Source: Amycolatopsis sp. CA-128772
Lineage (GTDB): Bacteria; Actinomycetota; Actinomycetes; Mycobacteriales; Pseudonocardiaceae
Assembly: GCF_002904295.1 (NCBI RefSeq)
Contig: NZ_PPHG01000052.1
Location: forward strand, 72,513-136,512
Length of the DNA: 64,000 bases
Reading direction: 5' to 3'
Shown here: piece after piece, positions 1 through 9,239 of the stretch
Layout of the letters: the number at the start of each line of letters is the position of its first letter
How positions within the stretch are numbered: position 1 is the stretch's first letter
Notes under the pieces: model-generated
Seen by the model: the letters and a program-made list of their open reading frames with translations, nothing else
What the model was told of the DNA's origin: nothing
Databases searched by the model: none
Position numbers and translations under genes: made by a program

Positions 1-287
1 GTTCGGCCGTACCAGCACCGGTCTTGCGCCGCCGGCTGCCGGTTCGGCCGTACCAGCACCGGTCTTGCGCCGCCGGCCGCCAGTTCGGCCGTACCAGCAC
101 CGGTCTTGCGCCGCCGGCCGCCAGTTCGGCCGTACCAGCACCGGTCTTGCGCCGCCGGCTGCCGGTTCGGCCGTACCAGCACCGGTCTTGCGCCGCCGGC
201 TGCCGGTTCGGCCGTACCAGCACCGGTCTTGCGCCGCCGGCTGCCGGTTCGGCCGTACCAGCACCGGTCTTGCGCCGCCGGCTGCCG
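1..287. repeat. 41-bp tandem repeat, seven head-to-tail copies
   Basis: Seven contiguous 41-bp units start at 1, 42, 83, 124, 165, 206 and 247. All begin GTTCGGCCGTACC. Copies 2 and 3 end in CCGCCA and the rest in CTGCCG, so there are two unit variants. The first copy starts at the window edge, so the array may be longer. It ends three bases before the stop codon of the MarR gene. There are no spacers, so it is not CRISPR. Open frames through it encode only repeated Arg/Pro/Ala peptides and are not taken as genes. Confidence 0.95.
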
Positions 288-289
288 GG

Positions 290-706
290 TCAGTCCGAAT
301 TCGCCAGGTGCGCCAAGGCCGACCGCAGCTGCCGCCGGGTCTCCGGCGATAGCCCGGCCAGCTTCCGCTCCTCCACCTCGCGGATCGCGTCCCGGACCGC
401 CGCATGCCGTCGGCTGCCTTCCGATGTCAGCCGGACCACTCGTGCGCGGCGGTCGGCCGGGTCAGGCTCGCGGGCCACCAAGCCCGCCGCCTCGAGGGTG
501 TCGAGGAGGGCTATCAAGCGGGTTTTGTCGTAGCGGATCTGCTGGGCCAGGACCAGCTGGCTGGGCACCGCCCCGGCCGACAATGCCGACAGTACGACGT
601 ACTGCCACATCGAGAGCCCGTGCTGGTCCAGCACCGGCCGCTCGGCTTCGGCCAAGCTTCTCCCCGCGCCGGCGCAGAGGGCCGCCAGATCGTCGTCCTC
701 GGTCAC
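290..706 (-). CDS. MarR-family winged-helix transcriptional regulator
   Basis: A 138-residue cytoplasmic DNA-binding protein of usual MarR length. The N-terminal helix is followed by WQYVVLSALSAG, then the recognition-helix region QIRYDKTRLIALLDTLEAAGLV and a wing containing the family signature DPADRRARVVRLT. The GTG at 706 (VTEDDDLAAL) is preferred because the frame upstream of it is not protein-like and runs into the neighbouring gene. The gene is divergent from the SRPBCC gene with 53 bp between starts, so it probably controls itself and that neighbour. The ligand is unknown. The stop codon abuts the 41-bp repeat array. Confidence 0.88.
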   Translation of the reverse strand: MTEDDDLAALCAGAGRSLAEAERPVLDQHGLSMWQYVVLSALSAGAVPSQLVLAQQIRYDKTRLIALLDTLEAAGLVAREPDPADRRARVVRLTSEGSRRHAAVRDAIREVEERKLAGLSPETRRQLRSALAHLANSD

Positions 707-759
707 CGGGCGGATCTTACGCGTGGACAAATGATAAGCAGGTGCGTACCGTTTTGGCC

Positions 760-1158
760 ATGACACTGGGCCGAGCCGAAACCCGCACCATCTCCATCGC
801 TGCACCTCCGACACGAGTGTTCGACTACCTGGCGGATCCGCGTCACTTCCCCGAGTGGGCACCGGGATTCGCCACCGCGGTCGACCATGACCACGACGAC
901 ATCTGGCACGTTCAGACCGAAGGCGGCCCGCAACGCGTGGCCGTCCGGGTCGCGGCCGACCACGGGGTGGTCGACGTCGTCAGTGCCGACGCGCCGACCG
1001 TGGGCCTCTTCACCCGCGTGGTGCCGAACCTGGCCGGCGCGGAGCTGATTTTCAGCCTGTTCTTCCCCGAAGACACCGACCCTGCGGCGGTCGACGCCCA
1101 GATGGCGGTCGTGGGCGAGGAACTGCGTGCGGTCCGCGAGCGCGTCGAAAGCCGGTGA
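760..1158 (+). CDS. SRPBCC (START/Bet v1-like) family protein
   Basis: A 132-residue protein with the SRPBCC opening pattern: a basic first strand (RAETRTISIAAPPTRVFDYLAD), then the conserved PRHFPEWAPGF segment and a long C-terminal helix (AAVDAQMAVVGEELRAVRERV). The fold has a deep hydrophobic pocket and serves polyketide cyclases, lipid carriers and stress proteins. Nothing here indicates a specific ligand. It is divergent from the MarR regulator and is its likely target. Start ATG 760 has no strong ribosome-binding site and lies close to the shared promoter, so a leaderless mRNA is possible. Confidence 0.8.
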   Translation: MTLGRAETRTISIAAPPTRVFDYLADPRHFPEWAPGFATAVDHDHDDIWHVQTEGGPQRVAVRVAADHGVVDVVSADAPTVGLFTRVVPNLAGAELIFSLFFPEDTDPAAVDAQMAVVGEELRAVRERVESR

Positions 1159-1162
1159 ACCG

Positions 1163-1191
1163 GGGTGGGTGGCAGGGTCTGCCACCCACCC
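1163..1191. terminator. bidirectional hairpin terminator
   Basis: A perfect 13-bp inverted repeat (GGGTGGGTGGCAG and its complement) with a 3-nt GGT loop lies five bases after the SRPBCC stop and just before the end of the convergent glycosidase gene. It has no T-run, as is common for actinomycete terminators. It can serve both convergent genes. Confidence 0.75.
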
Positions 1192-1196
1192 GGTGC

Positions 1197-3233
1197 TCAG
1201 CCCGCCGCGCAGAGCACCCCGTTGAGGGTGAACGCCGCCGGGAGGATGTTCGGCCCGGTGTAGTCCGCGGTGAACCCCACGTCCACCCCCGCCGCCGGGG
1301 GTGCCGATGATGACACCGTCACCGTCGTGCCGTTTTGGGCCCATGTGCCGTTCCAGCCGCCCGTGAGCCGCTGGCGCGCTGTCGGCCAGCTGAACGTCAA
1401 CGTCCAGTCCCCCACCACGCCGGTGCCCGTCACGTGGATGCCGCCCACGAAACCGCTCGCCCAGTCCGTCACGTCGGTCATCCGGACCGTGCAGGTGCTC
1501 GCCGCCGGTGCGCCGGTCGTGATGGTCAGCGGCGGGGAGGCCGCGGACACGTTGCCCGCCGTGTCGCGCGCCAGCACGTTCACCGTGTACCTGGTGCCCG
1601 GGACCAGGTTGCCGACGTCGAGTGACGTGCCCGTCGTCTCGCCCCACTGCTCGCTGACCGCGCCGACCTGCCGGTACACCTCGTACTTCGCGATCGGGTG
1701 GGCGCCGGGCGCCGCCGCCGGCCAGCTGATCGCCGCCGTGCGGTCGGTGGCCGTGCCGGACGGCTGCCCCGGCCGGCCCGGGCCGCCGGACGCCGCGGTC
1801 GCCGGGTGCAGCACCACCGTGGTCAGCGAGTACGGCGGCAGGGTCTGGGATGCGCTCGTCCCGGTCGCCGATTCCGCGATGGCCGTTGCGCCGTTGGTGA
1901 AGGTGAACACCTGCGGGGCGGCGGCCGACGGGGTGTAGCCCGCGTAGTCCAGGGTCACCATCCTGGCTTGATCGGGATCCTTGTTCAGCAGCAGCACGGC
2001 GAGGTCGCCGTTGGGCCGCCGGACGGCGTGCGCGCCGACGAGCGGGTCGTCCGCGGCCGCCCGGACGTACTGGTCACCCGGGCGCGCGAACGTGCTCAGC
2101 AGCTTCAGGCCGTAGTAGGGCGCGAACGGCGTGTTGAGCGCGGGCTCGCAGGCGCCACCCTCCAGGCAGGTCGCGCTGGAGAGCAGGCCGGAGTCGCCGT
2201 AGTCCGGGTAACCGGCCACAGTGGACAGTTTCGTCCCGCCGTTGTGCGTGTCCCACCAGTCGACGGTGAACACGCCGTTCTCCAGCAGCGAGCTGTAGGT
2301 GTCGGCGGCGAACAGCGCGCCGGGCTGGGTGTCCATGCCCACCGGGGTGTTCGTTTCGGTCATCGAAATGCCGATCCGGCCGGCGTTCGCGCCCGCGTAC
2401 CGCGTGATCTGCTCGCGCGCCGCGTAGATCATGTCGTCGATCTGCTCCGGCTTGGTCAGCGCTTCGGCCGCCGTCGAGCCGGTCGGGTACCAGTGCAGGA
2501 TGACGAAGTCGATGTGCGGGCCCGCGATCGACAGCACGGTCTGGTTCCAGGTGGCCGTGTCGCCGGAACCGACGATGCCGTCCGGCCAGTTCGCCGGCGT
2601 GGTCAGCACGGCGCCGATCTTGACGCCCGGGTCGGCCGCCTTCATCGCGCCGGCGTAGGCGACAACCCCGTTGGCATACGCCGTCGGGCTCTTGTCCGCG
2701 TGGTTGTCGGCTTCCCAGTTCGCCCCGTAGTGCCCGTTCCCGTAGAGCTCGTTGCCGATCTCCCAGTACTTGACGCCGTAGCCCTTGGTGACGTTGGCGT
2801 ACCGCACCCAGTCCGCGGCTTCCTGCGGTGTGCCGGTGCCGTAGTTGGCGATGATGATCGGCTGGGCACCGGCCCGCCGGACCCCGCCCATGAAGGTGTC
2901 GAAATCGGTGTTCGGCGCCACGTACCCGCCCGGCGCGGTGTTGTCCTTCCAGTGGTAGATGTCGCCGTAGGACCCGCCGGGGTAGCGCATCGTGCGGACG
3001 CCGGCCGCGCCGAACAGGTCGGCCACCACGTCGGTCCCCAGCTGGCTGTCCCACACCGCATGGTTGATGCCGATCCCGGTGTCCGGCACGGTGGCCAGCC
3101 CCGCCCGGGCGTTGATGGTGACCGTCGCCGTGGGCGTGGTCGCCGCCCCGGCGGTGGCCCCCGTTCCCCCCACCGCCGCGGCGAGCACGGCGATCACCGG
3201 CCACGCTGCCCAGCGCAGACGTCGAGCTGTCAT
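1197..3233 (-). CDS. secreted arabinofuranosidase-like glycosidase with FnIII and CBM2
   Basis: A 678-residue secreted enzyme. A signal peptide (TARRLRWAAWPVIAVLAAAVGG) precedes a TIM-barrel domain. Its likely acid/base is Glu162 in WEIGNELYG and its likely nucleophile is near Glu293 in ISMTETNTP, the clan GH-A pattern shared with GH51/GH39-type alpha-L-arabinofuranosidases. A beta domain, a fibronectin type III module (about 485-570) and a C-terminal family 2 carbohydrate-binding module (about 575-678, with Trp and Asn/Gly repeats such as GGWNGTWAQNG) follow. It probably trims arabinose side chains on cellulose-associated hemicellulose outside the cell. A CebR-like operator lies 40 bp upstream. 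The exact GH family is not certain. Confidence 0.85.
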   Translation of the reverse strand: MTARRLRWAAWPVIAVLAAAVGGTGATAGAATTPTATVTINARAGLATVPDTGIGINHAVWDSQLGTDVVADLFGAAGVRTMRYPGGSYGDIYHWKDNTAPGGYVAPNTDFDTFMGGVRRAGAQPIIIANYGTGTPQEAADWVRYANVTKGYGVKYWEIGNELYGNGHYGANWEADNHADKSPTAYANGVVAYAGAMKAADPGVKIGAVLTTPANWPDGIVGSGDTATWNQTVLSIAGPHIDFVILHWYPTGSTAAEALTKPEQIDDMIYAAREQITRYAGANAGRIGISMTETNTPVGMDTQPGALFAADTYSSLLENGVFTVDWWDTHNGGTKLSTVAGYPDYGDSGLLSSATCLEGGACEPALNTPFAPYYGLKLLSTFARPGDQYVRAAADDPLVGAHAVRRPNGDLAVLLLNKDPDQARMVTLDYAGYTPSAAAPQVFTFTNGATAIAESATGTSASQTLPPYSLTTVVLHPATAASGGPGRPGQPSGTATDRTAAISWPAAAPGAHPIAKYEVYRQVGAVSEQWGETTGTSLDVGNLVPGTRYTVNVLARDTAGNVSAASPPLTITTGAPAASTCTVRMTDVTDWASGFVGGIHVTGTGVVGDWTLTFSWPTARQRLTGGWNGTWAQNGTTVTVSSSAPPAAGVDVGFTADYTGPNILPAAFTLNGVLCAAG

Positions 3234-3272
3234 GAAGGTCCATCCTCACTTCGTCGGGCACGAACGGATGAC

Positions 3273-3286
3273 TGGGAGCGCTCTCA
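3273..3286. promoter_or_regulatory. CebR-like (LacI family) operator
   Basis: TGGGAGCGCTCTCA matches the Streptomyces CebR operator TGGGAGCGCTCCCA at 13 of 14 bases. It lies 40 bp upstream of the secreted glycosidase start. CebR is released by cello-oligosaccharides, so the gene is probably induced on cellulose. The match is seen directly; regulation is inferred. Confidence 0.7.
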
Positions 3287-3314
3287 GCGAGAGAACCACC
3301 GGGCGTCGCGGAAG

Positions 3315-6300
3315 TCAACGAAAGTCTCGGGAAGGCCCGCCCCGCATCGGGAGTTCGAGGTTTTCGAGGCGGTCGGCGACGAGCGTGACAACCCCTTCGG
3401 CGGCTTGCACCCGCCCGCGCACGAGCAACGCGGAACTGGTGCGGGCGACGAGCCGCTGCCGGTGCCACAGCCCTTCCGAGACGACGACGTTGGCCATCCC
3501 GGTCTCGTCTTCGAGGTTCAGGAAGGTGATCCCGCCCGCCGTCGCGGGCCGCTGCCGGTGGGTGACCGCGCCGCCGACCCAGACGCGCGTCCCGTCCTCG
3601 GCGCGCATGAGCTCGGCGACGGTGAGCGCGCCGCGCTCGTCGAGGATTTCGCGCAGGTACTCCACCGGGTGGCTGTCGGGGGACACGCTGGTGGCCCACA
3701 GGTCCGCCGCCGTCACCTCCAGCCGCGTCATCCCGGGCAACGCCGGCGCGTCGAGCCCCGGGGCCAGGCCGGGCAGGTGGCCGGGCCGGGTGGCCGCGGC
3801 CGCGCCGGCGGCCCACAGGTCCTGGCGCCGGTCGCCGCCGAACCCGCTGAACGCGCCGGCCGTGGCCAGCGCCTCGGCCACGTTCTTCTTCAGCGGCACC
3901 CGGCGGGTCAGGTCGCCGATGCTCGCGTACGGGCCGTGGGCGTCGCGTTCGGCGACGATCTCCTCGGCGATGTCGTCGCCGAGGTGGCGGATCCCGGCGA
4001 GGCCGAGCCGGAGCGCGACCCCGCCGGTGCTTCCGGGATCGGGTTCGAGGGTGGCGTGGGCGAGGCTGGTGTTGATGTCGGGTTCGCGGACGTGCACGCC
4101 GTGGCGGCGGGCGTCGGCGACCAGTGACTGCGGGCTGTAGAACCCCATCGGCTGGGCGCGCAGCAGCCCGGCGCAGAACGCGGCCGGGTAGTAGCGCTTG
4201 AACCACGCGCTCGCGTACACCAGGAGCGCGAAGGACATCGAGTGCGCTTCGGGGAAGCCGTAGCCGGAGAAGGCGTGGATCTGCTCGAAGATCCGGGTGG
4301 CGAGCTCGCGGTCGAGGCCGTTGGCGGCGCAGCCGGCGAAGAACCGGGCCATCAGCGCCTTCATCTTCGCGCTGGACCGCTTGGCGCCCATCGCCCGGCG
4401 GAGCTGGTCGGCTTCGGCCGGGGTGAAGCTCGCGACGTCGACGGCCATCTGCATCACCTGCTCCTGGAACAGCGGCACGCCGAGGGTGCGGTCCAGGGAC
4501 GCGGCCAGCAGCGGGTGCGCGTGCTCCCACTCCTCGTCACCGCGGCGGCGCCGGATGTAGGGGTGCACCGAGCCGCCCTGGATGGGGCCGGGCCGGATCA
4601 GCGCCACTTCGACGACGAGGTCGTAGAACTTCCGCGGCCGCAGCCGCGGCAGCGTGGCCAGCTGAGCGCGGGACTCCACCTGGAACACTCCGACGGCGTC
4701 GGCTTCGCAGAGCATGTCGTAGACCGCCGGGTCGGCCAGGTCGAGCTTCCCGATGTCCACGGCGGAATCGTGGTGCTCGGCCACGAGGTCCAGCATGTGG
4801 TGCAGCGCCGAGAGCATGCCCAGGCCGAGCAGGTCGAACTTGACCAGGCCGACGGTGGCGCAGTCGTCCTTGTCCCACTGCAGGATGCTGCGGTCCTTCA
4901 TGGTCGCCCACTCGACCGGGACCACTTCGGACACCGGCTGCTTCGAGATGACCATGCCGCCGGAGTGGATGCCGAGGTGGCGCGGGAAGTCCTCGATCCG
5001 CGCGGCCAGCTCGAGGACGTCGTCCGGGATCGCCCCGGCGGCCTGCTGCCTGGTCGCGGCGACCCCGCCCCAGCGGTCCACGAGCTTGCCGTAGGCGTCC
5101 TGCTGCCCGGGGCTGTGGCCGAGCGCCTTGGCGGCGTCGCGGATCGCCGAGGGCGCCCGGTAGGTGATGACGTTGGCGACCTGCGCGGCGTGGAACCGGC
5201 CGTGCTTCTCGTAGACGTACTGGATGGCCTCCTCGCGGCGGCCGGACTCGATGTCGACGTCGATGTCCGGCGGCCCGTCCCGCTCCGGCGCGAGGAACCG
5301 CTCGAACAGCAGGTTCCACCTGACCGGGTCGGCGTGGCAGATCTCCAGCGCGTAGCAGACCGCGGAGTTCGCCGCCGAGCCGCGGCCCTGGCAGAGGATG
5401 TCCGCCTCCCGGCAGAACCGGACGATGTCCCACACGACGAGGAAGTAGCCGGGGAAGCCGAGCTGCTCGATGACGGCGAGCTCGTGGTCGAGCTGGGCGT
5501 AGGCCTTCGGGTTGCCCTCCCGCGGCCCGTAGCGCTTCGCCGCGCCCCGCCGGGTCAGCTCGGTCAGGAAGGACATCTCGTCGTGCCCGGCGGGCACCGG
5601 GAACGGCGGCAGGTCCGGCGCGACCAGCTGCAGGTCGAACGCCACTTCGACGCCCAGGACGGCGGCCCGCCCGACGGCCCCGGGGTAACGGCGTTCGAAG
5701 CGGCGCCGCTGTTCCATCCCGGACCGCAGGAACGCCTGCCCCGAGGGCGGCCGCCACCCCTCGAGCTCCTCGGCCGGCCGCCGGGCCCGGACGGCGGCGA
5801 CCGCGGCGGCCACGACGGCGTCGTCCGGGCGGGCGTAGTGCACGTTGTTGGACACGATCGTCGGCAGCCGGAGGTCCTTGGCCAGCGCGGCCAGCAGGTC
5901 GTTGGCCGTGTCGTCCTGGGGCTGCCGGTGGTCGATCAGCTCGACGGCGACGTGCGACCGCCCGAACCGGTCCACGAGCCGGGCGAGCTCGGCCCGCGCG
6001 GCGGCCGGGCCCTGGTGCGCGAGCGCCTGCCGGACGGCGCCCTTGCGGCAGCCGGTGAGGACGACGACGTGCCCGGCCAGCTCGTCGGCCAGCTCGTCGA
6101 AGTCGTAGACGGGCCGCCCCTTCTCCCCGCCGGCCAGCTGGGCGCGGGAGATGACCCGGCACAGCCGGTGGTAGCCGGTCTGCTGCCGGGCGATCACCAG
6201 CAGGTGCGACCCGGCCGGATCGGGCACGCCGGCCTGCGGGCCGGGCAGCCCCAGCGAGAGCTCGGCCCCGAACCCGACCCGTACGCCGAGTGCCCGCGCG

Positions 6301-6641
6301 GCGTCGTTGAACCGCACGGCGCCGTACATGCCGTCGTGGTCGGTGAGGACGAGCGCGTCGAGCTCGAGCCGCGCGGCCTCCTCGACGAGCGCCTCGGGGT
6401 GGCTCGCGCCGTCGAGGAAGCTGAAGTTGGAGTGGACGTGCAGCTCGGCGTAGGGCGCCCGGATCCGGTCGCCGCCGTCGTCGCGCCCCCGGCGCTCCGC
6501 CAGGTCGGGTGGCGCGCCGGGATACCCTTCGCGTTTGCGCGACCACGCCGGGGCGTCGCTGCCGTCCCCGGGCACGGGCGGGCGCCCGGAGGCGATCCGC
6601 TCCACTTCGGACCACGGCACGCGTGGATTGTTGAACGCCAA
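3315..6641 (-). CDS. dnaE2: error-prone DNA polymerase III alpha subunit DnaE2 (ImuC)
   Basis: A 1108-residue translesion polymerase, the catalytic partner of ImuA'/ImuB in SOS mutagenesis. An N-terminal PHP domain begins at AELHVHSNFSFLDG (about residue 66). The palm contains CQGRGSAANSAVCYAL and the acidic DGPPDIDVDIES motif. A long DnaE2-specific block follows (LGIHSGGMVISKQPVSEVVPVEW in part, ILQWDKDDCATVGLVKFD), then an OB fold (VGGAVTHRQRPATAGG), and it ends in PSRDFR like mycobacterial DnaE2. The start is a TTG with GGGAG a few bases upstream; no ATG fits. A LexA-type box sits 50 bp upstream. imuB and imuA' are co-oriented but separated by a decarboxylase gene. Confidence 0.95.
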   Translation of the reverse strand: MAFNNPRVPWSEVERIASGRPPVPGDGSDAPAWSRKREGYPGAPPDLAERRGRDDGGDRIRAPYAELHVHSNFSFLDGASHPEALVEEAARLELDALVLTDHDGMYGAVRFNDAARALGVRVGFGAELSLGLPGPQAGVPDPAGSHLLVIARQQTGYHRLCRVISRAQLAGGEKGRPVYDFDELADELAGHVVVLTGCRKGAVRQALAHQGPAAARAELARLVDRFGRSHVAVELIDHRQPQDDTANDLLAALAKDLRLPTIVSNNVHYARPDDAVVAAAVAAVRARRPAEELEGWRPPSGQAFLRSGMEQRRRFERRYPGAVGRAAVLGVEVAFDLQLVAPDLPPFPVPAGHDEMSFLTELTRRGAAKRYGPREGNPKAYAQLDHELAVIEQLGFPGYFLVVWDIVRFCREADILCQGRGSAANSAVCYALEICHADPVRWNLLFERFLAPERDGPPDIDVDIESGRREEAIQYVYEKHGRFHAAQVANVITYRAPSAIRDAAKALGHSPGQQDAYGKLVDRWGGVAATRQQAAGAIPDDVLELAARIEDFPRHLGIHSGGMVISKQPVSEVVPVEWATMKDRSILQWDKDDCATVGLVKFDLLGLGMLSALHHMLDLVAEHHDSAVDIGKLDLADPAVYDMLCEADAVGVFQVESRAQLATLPRLRPRKFYDLVVEVALIRPGPIQGGSVHPYIRRRRGDEEWEHAHPLLAASLDRTLGVPLFQEQVMQMAVDVASFTPAEADQLRRAMGAKRSSAKMKALMARFFAGCAANGLDRELATRIFEQIHAFSGYGFPEAHSMSFALLVYASAWFKRYYPAAFCAGLLRAQPMGFYSPQSLVADARRHGVHVREPDINTSLAHATLEPDPGSTGGVALRLGLAGIRHLGDDIAEEIVAERDAHGPYASIGDLTRRVPLKKNVAEALATAGAFSGFGGDRRQDLWAAGAAAATRPGHLPGLAPGLDAPALPGMTRLEVTAADLWATSVSPDSHPVEYLREILDERGALTVAELMRAEDGTRVWVGGAVTHRQRPATAGGITFLNLEDETGMANVVVSEGLWHRQRLVARTSSALLVRGRVQAAEGVVTLVADRLENLELPMRGGPSRDFR

Positions 6642-6690
6642 AGCCGGCTCCCACCACGGATTTCGCTGTGGGGAAGCCAGCGACTACTGT

Positions 6691-6706
6691 TCGAACACAC
6701 GTACTA
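6691..6706. promoter_or_regulatory. LexA (SOS) box upstream of dnaE2
   Basis: TCGAAC-ACAC-GTACTA fits the actinobacterial SOS box TCGAAC-N4-GTTCGA with a perfect left half and four of six matches on the right. It lies 50 bp upstream of the dnaE2 start. The asymmetric half suggests weaker LexA binding than at imuA'. Confidence 0.7.
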
Positions 6707-6783
6707 CTGCTGTGGTCCGATCCTGCGTCGGGACGCCCGCGGTGTCAACTGTGGACGGTGTGAAGTCGGCTCCGTCACAACGA

Positions 6784-9063
6784 TCACCGGGCGCGGAGGC
6801 AGGTGATCCGGTAGTCGCCGTCCGGGCCGCGCGTGACGCCGTGGGTTTCGCTGGGGAACCCGGGGAAGTGGCGGTCGAAGTCCTCCAGCGCCCGCAGGTA
6901 CCGCAGCGTGGGCTCGTCGTGCCCGCCGGCGTTCTCGCCCGGCATCAGGACCGGGATGCCCGGCGGTGTGGTGACGACCTGCGTGGCGACCGTGCGGCCG
7001 GCGAGTTCGGCGAGGCGGACCGGCTCGGTGCCGCCGCGCAGCAGCCGCTGGTACGTCTGCGCGGGCGTGAGCTCGGGACGCGGCGGGTGCGTGAAGGCCG
7101 CGTCGAGCAGCGGGATCAGGTCGCTCTTGCGCAGGTGGGCGTGCATCTGGTCGCACAGGTCCCGCAGGGTGAGGTCGTCGTAGCGGGCGGGGTGGGCGCC
7201 GGCCAGGGCGGGCAGGACGTCGGCGAGGCGCGCGCCGCCGTCGTAGAGCGACTTGAAGTCGAGGAGGCCGTCGACGAGCGTGCCCCACTTGCCCTTGGTG
7301 ATCCCCATGGAGAAGAGGATCAGGCAGGTGTAGGCGTCGGTCTTCTCGACGACGATGCGCCGCGTCTCGAGGTAGGCGGTGAGGATCCGGGCCGGGATGC
7401 CCTGCTCGGCCGCGGTGCCGCGGGCGTCGGTGCCCGGGCAGGTGACGCTGACCTTGACCGGGTCCAGCAGGCAGTAGCCGGCCTCCAAGCCGGGGAAGCC
7501 GTGCCAGGCCGCGCCCGGTTCGAGACCCCAGCAGGCGGTTTCGGTGCGCAGCAGGTCCAGCGGGGCGTCGGCGAAGACGTGGCGCTGCCCGGTGCGCGGG
7601 TCGTCGACCTCGTCCGGCTGCCAGGTGCCGAAGAACCAGGCGGGCCGGTCCCCGGCCGCGGCGATGCGGCGGCCGATGCGGGCCACCGCCTGCCGGAACC
7701 GGATGGCTTCGGTGACGGCCTCGTCGACCAGCCACCGCCCGCCGGGCCCGTCCATCATGCCGGCGGCGACGTCGAGCCCGGCGATCATCGGGTACAGCGG
7801 CGAGGTGGTCGCGTGCATCATGAAGGTCTCGTTGAACTGCCGGTGCTCGACCGGCGCCCGCGGCGAGTTCTTGACGTGCAGCATCGCGCTCTGCGACATC
7901 GCGGCGAGCAGCTTGTGCGTGGACTGCGTGCTGAACACGGTGGGCCGCACGGCGTCGGGCACGGCGTCGCCGTCGACGGCCATGCCGAAGCGGCGGGCGT
8001 AGAGCGGGTGGAACCGGGCGTAGGCGAACCACGCCTCGTCCAGGTGCAGCCGCGGCACGCTGGCGCCGAGGAGTTCGGCCACCCGCACGGCGTCGTAGCA
8101 CAGGCCGTCGTAGGTCGAGTTGGTGATGACGGCGTACACCGGATCGGGCGCGGCAGCATCGGCGGCGAGCGGGCTGCGCGGCACGAGCTCGCCGACGGCT
8201 TCGCGGGTGAGCGCGGCGGGCGGGATCGGGCCCATCAGCCCGTAGCCGTTGCGCGTGGGCACGAGGTAGACGGGCCGGCCGCCGGTCAGCGTCAGGCCGT
8301 GGTAGATCGCCTTGTGGCAGTTGCGGTCGACGAGCACGAGTTCGTCGGTGGCCACGCTGGCGTGCAGCGCGATGCGGTCGCCGGTGGAGTCGCCGTGCAG
8401 CACGAAGTACGTGAGGTCGGCGCCGAAGATCCGGGCGGCGTTGCGCTCGGCGTCGCCGATCGGCCCGGTGTGTTCGAACAGCGACCCGAGTTCGGCCACG
8501 GAGATCGAGAGGTCGGTGCGGAACAGCCGTTCCCCGTAGTAGTCGAAGAGCGCCCGCCCGACGGGGGATTTGAGGAACGCGACCCCGCCGGCGTGGGCGG
8601 GGGTGTGCCACGAGTATTCGTGGGTGTCGTCGAACCGCCGCAGTTCCCGGAAGAACGGCGGCAGGATTTCGTCCCGGTACCGCCGGGCGGCCACCCCGAT
8701 CCGCCCGGCGATGAACCCGGGGGTGTCTTCCAGCAGCCAGACGTACCCGCAGATGACTTCGGAAACCCACAGCGGGAGGTCGTCGACCGACGCGGAGGCG
8801 GTGACCAGGAAGACGGGCAGCCGGGTGAACCGCCCGACCAGGGCCTTCAGCACGGCTTCCCCGTCACCGAGGTCCCAGCTGACGAGGGCGGCGGTGAGGT
8901 CGGCCCGGCTCTGCACGAGGGCGAGGGCGTCGTCGTCGGTGCCGGCCCGCACGACGTCGTGGCCGTCTTCGGCGAGGTGCGCGCGGATTTCGGCCAGCTG
9001 GGCGTCGAGCACCGACCCCGGCGGGATGTCGTTCAACGCCAGCAGAACGGTCGAACCGGCCAC
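6784..9063 (-). CDS. Orn/Lys/Arg decarboxylase (PLP, fold type I)
   Basis: A 759-residue cytoplasmic decarboxylase of the bacterial arginine/lysine/ornithine type. A receiver-like wing (about 1-125) starts STVLLALNDIPPG. The PLP domain has HGDSTGDRIALHA, the cofactor-binding Asp342 in LHLDEAWFAY and the Schiff-base Lys384 in STQSTHKLLAAMS. The C-terminal domain follows. The reaction gives agmatine, cadaverine or putrescine; the substrate cannot be fixed by eye. GTG 9063 is chosen because AAAGGAG lies seven bases upstream. The gene sits between imuB and dnaE2 but has its own 242-bp upstream gap. It may aid acid tolerance or polyamine supply; a link to mutagenesis is not shown. Confidence 0.88.
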   Translation of the reverse strand: MAGSTVLLALNDIPPGSVLDAQLAEIRAHLAEDGHDVVRAGTDDDALALVQSRADLTAALVSWDLGDGEAVLKALVGRFTRLPVFLVTASASVDDLPLWVSEVICGYVWLLEDTPGFIAGRIGVAARRYRDEILPPFFRELRRFDDTHEYSWHTPAHAGGVAFLKSPVGRALFDYYGERLFRTDLSISVAELGSLFEHTGPIGDAERNAARIFGADLTYFVLHGDSTGDRIALHASVATDELVLVDRNCHKAIYHGLTLTGGRPVYLVPTRNGYGLMGPIPPAALTREAVGELVPRSPLAADAAAPDPVYAVITNSTYDGLCYDAVRVAELLGASVPRLHLDEAWFAYARFHPLYARRFGMAVDGDAVPDAVRPTVFSTQSTHKLLAAMSQSAMLHVKNSPRAPVEHRQFNETFMMHATTSPLYPMIAGLDVAAGMMDGPGGRWLVDEAVTEAIRFRQAVARIGRRIAAAGDRPAWFFGTWQPDEVDDPRTGQRHVFADAPLDLLRTETACWGLEPGAAWHGFPGLEAGYCLLDPVKVSVTCPGTDARGTAAEQGIPARILTAYLETRRIVVEKTDAYTCLILFSMGITKGKWGTLVDGLLDFKSLYDGGARLADVLPALAGAHPARYDDLTLRDLCDQMHAHLRKSDLIPLLDAAFTHPPRPELTPAQTYQRLLRGGTEPVRLAELAGRTVATQVVTTPPGIPVLMPGENAGGHDEPTLRYLRALEDFDRHFPGFPSETHGVTRGPDGDYRITCLRAR

Positions 9064-9239
9064 GTCGTTTCTCCTTTCCCCGCGCGTCTTTCGGTTATAT
9101 GCGCTGGTCGGGGGACGCGTCGATCGGCCGGAAGTCTGACGGCTCTTTCCGATGTGGGGATCTTTTCCGGGGAATGGTTTCTTTCGGTGACGCGCTCTCA
9201 CTCTTTCGGGTCGAGTCACCTTTTCGTGTGATGACAGGT

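Noticed and set aside
1..287. Possible CRISPR array
   Set aside because: Units are contiguous without unique spacers, and no cas genes are present.
2074..4530. Long frame spanning the glycosidase and dnaE2 in another phase
   Set aside because: Shadow of two real genes with clear motifs.
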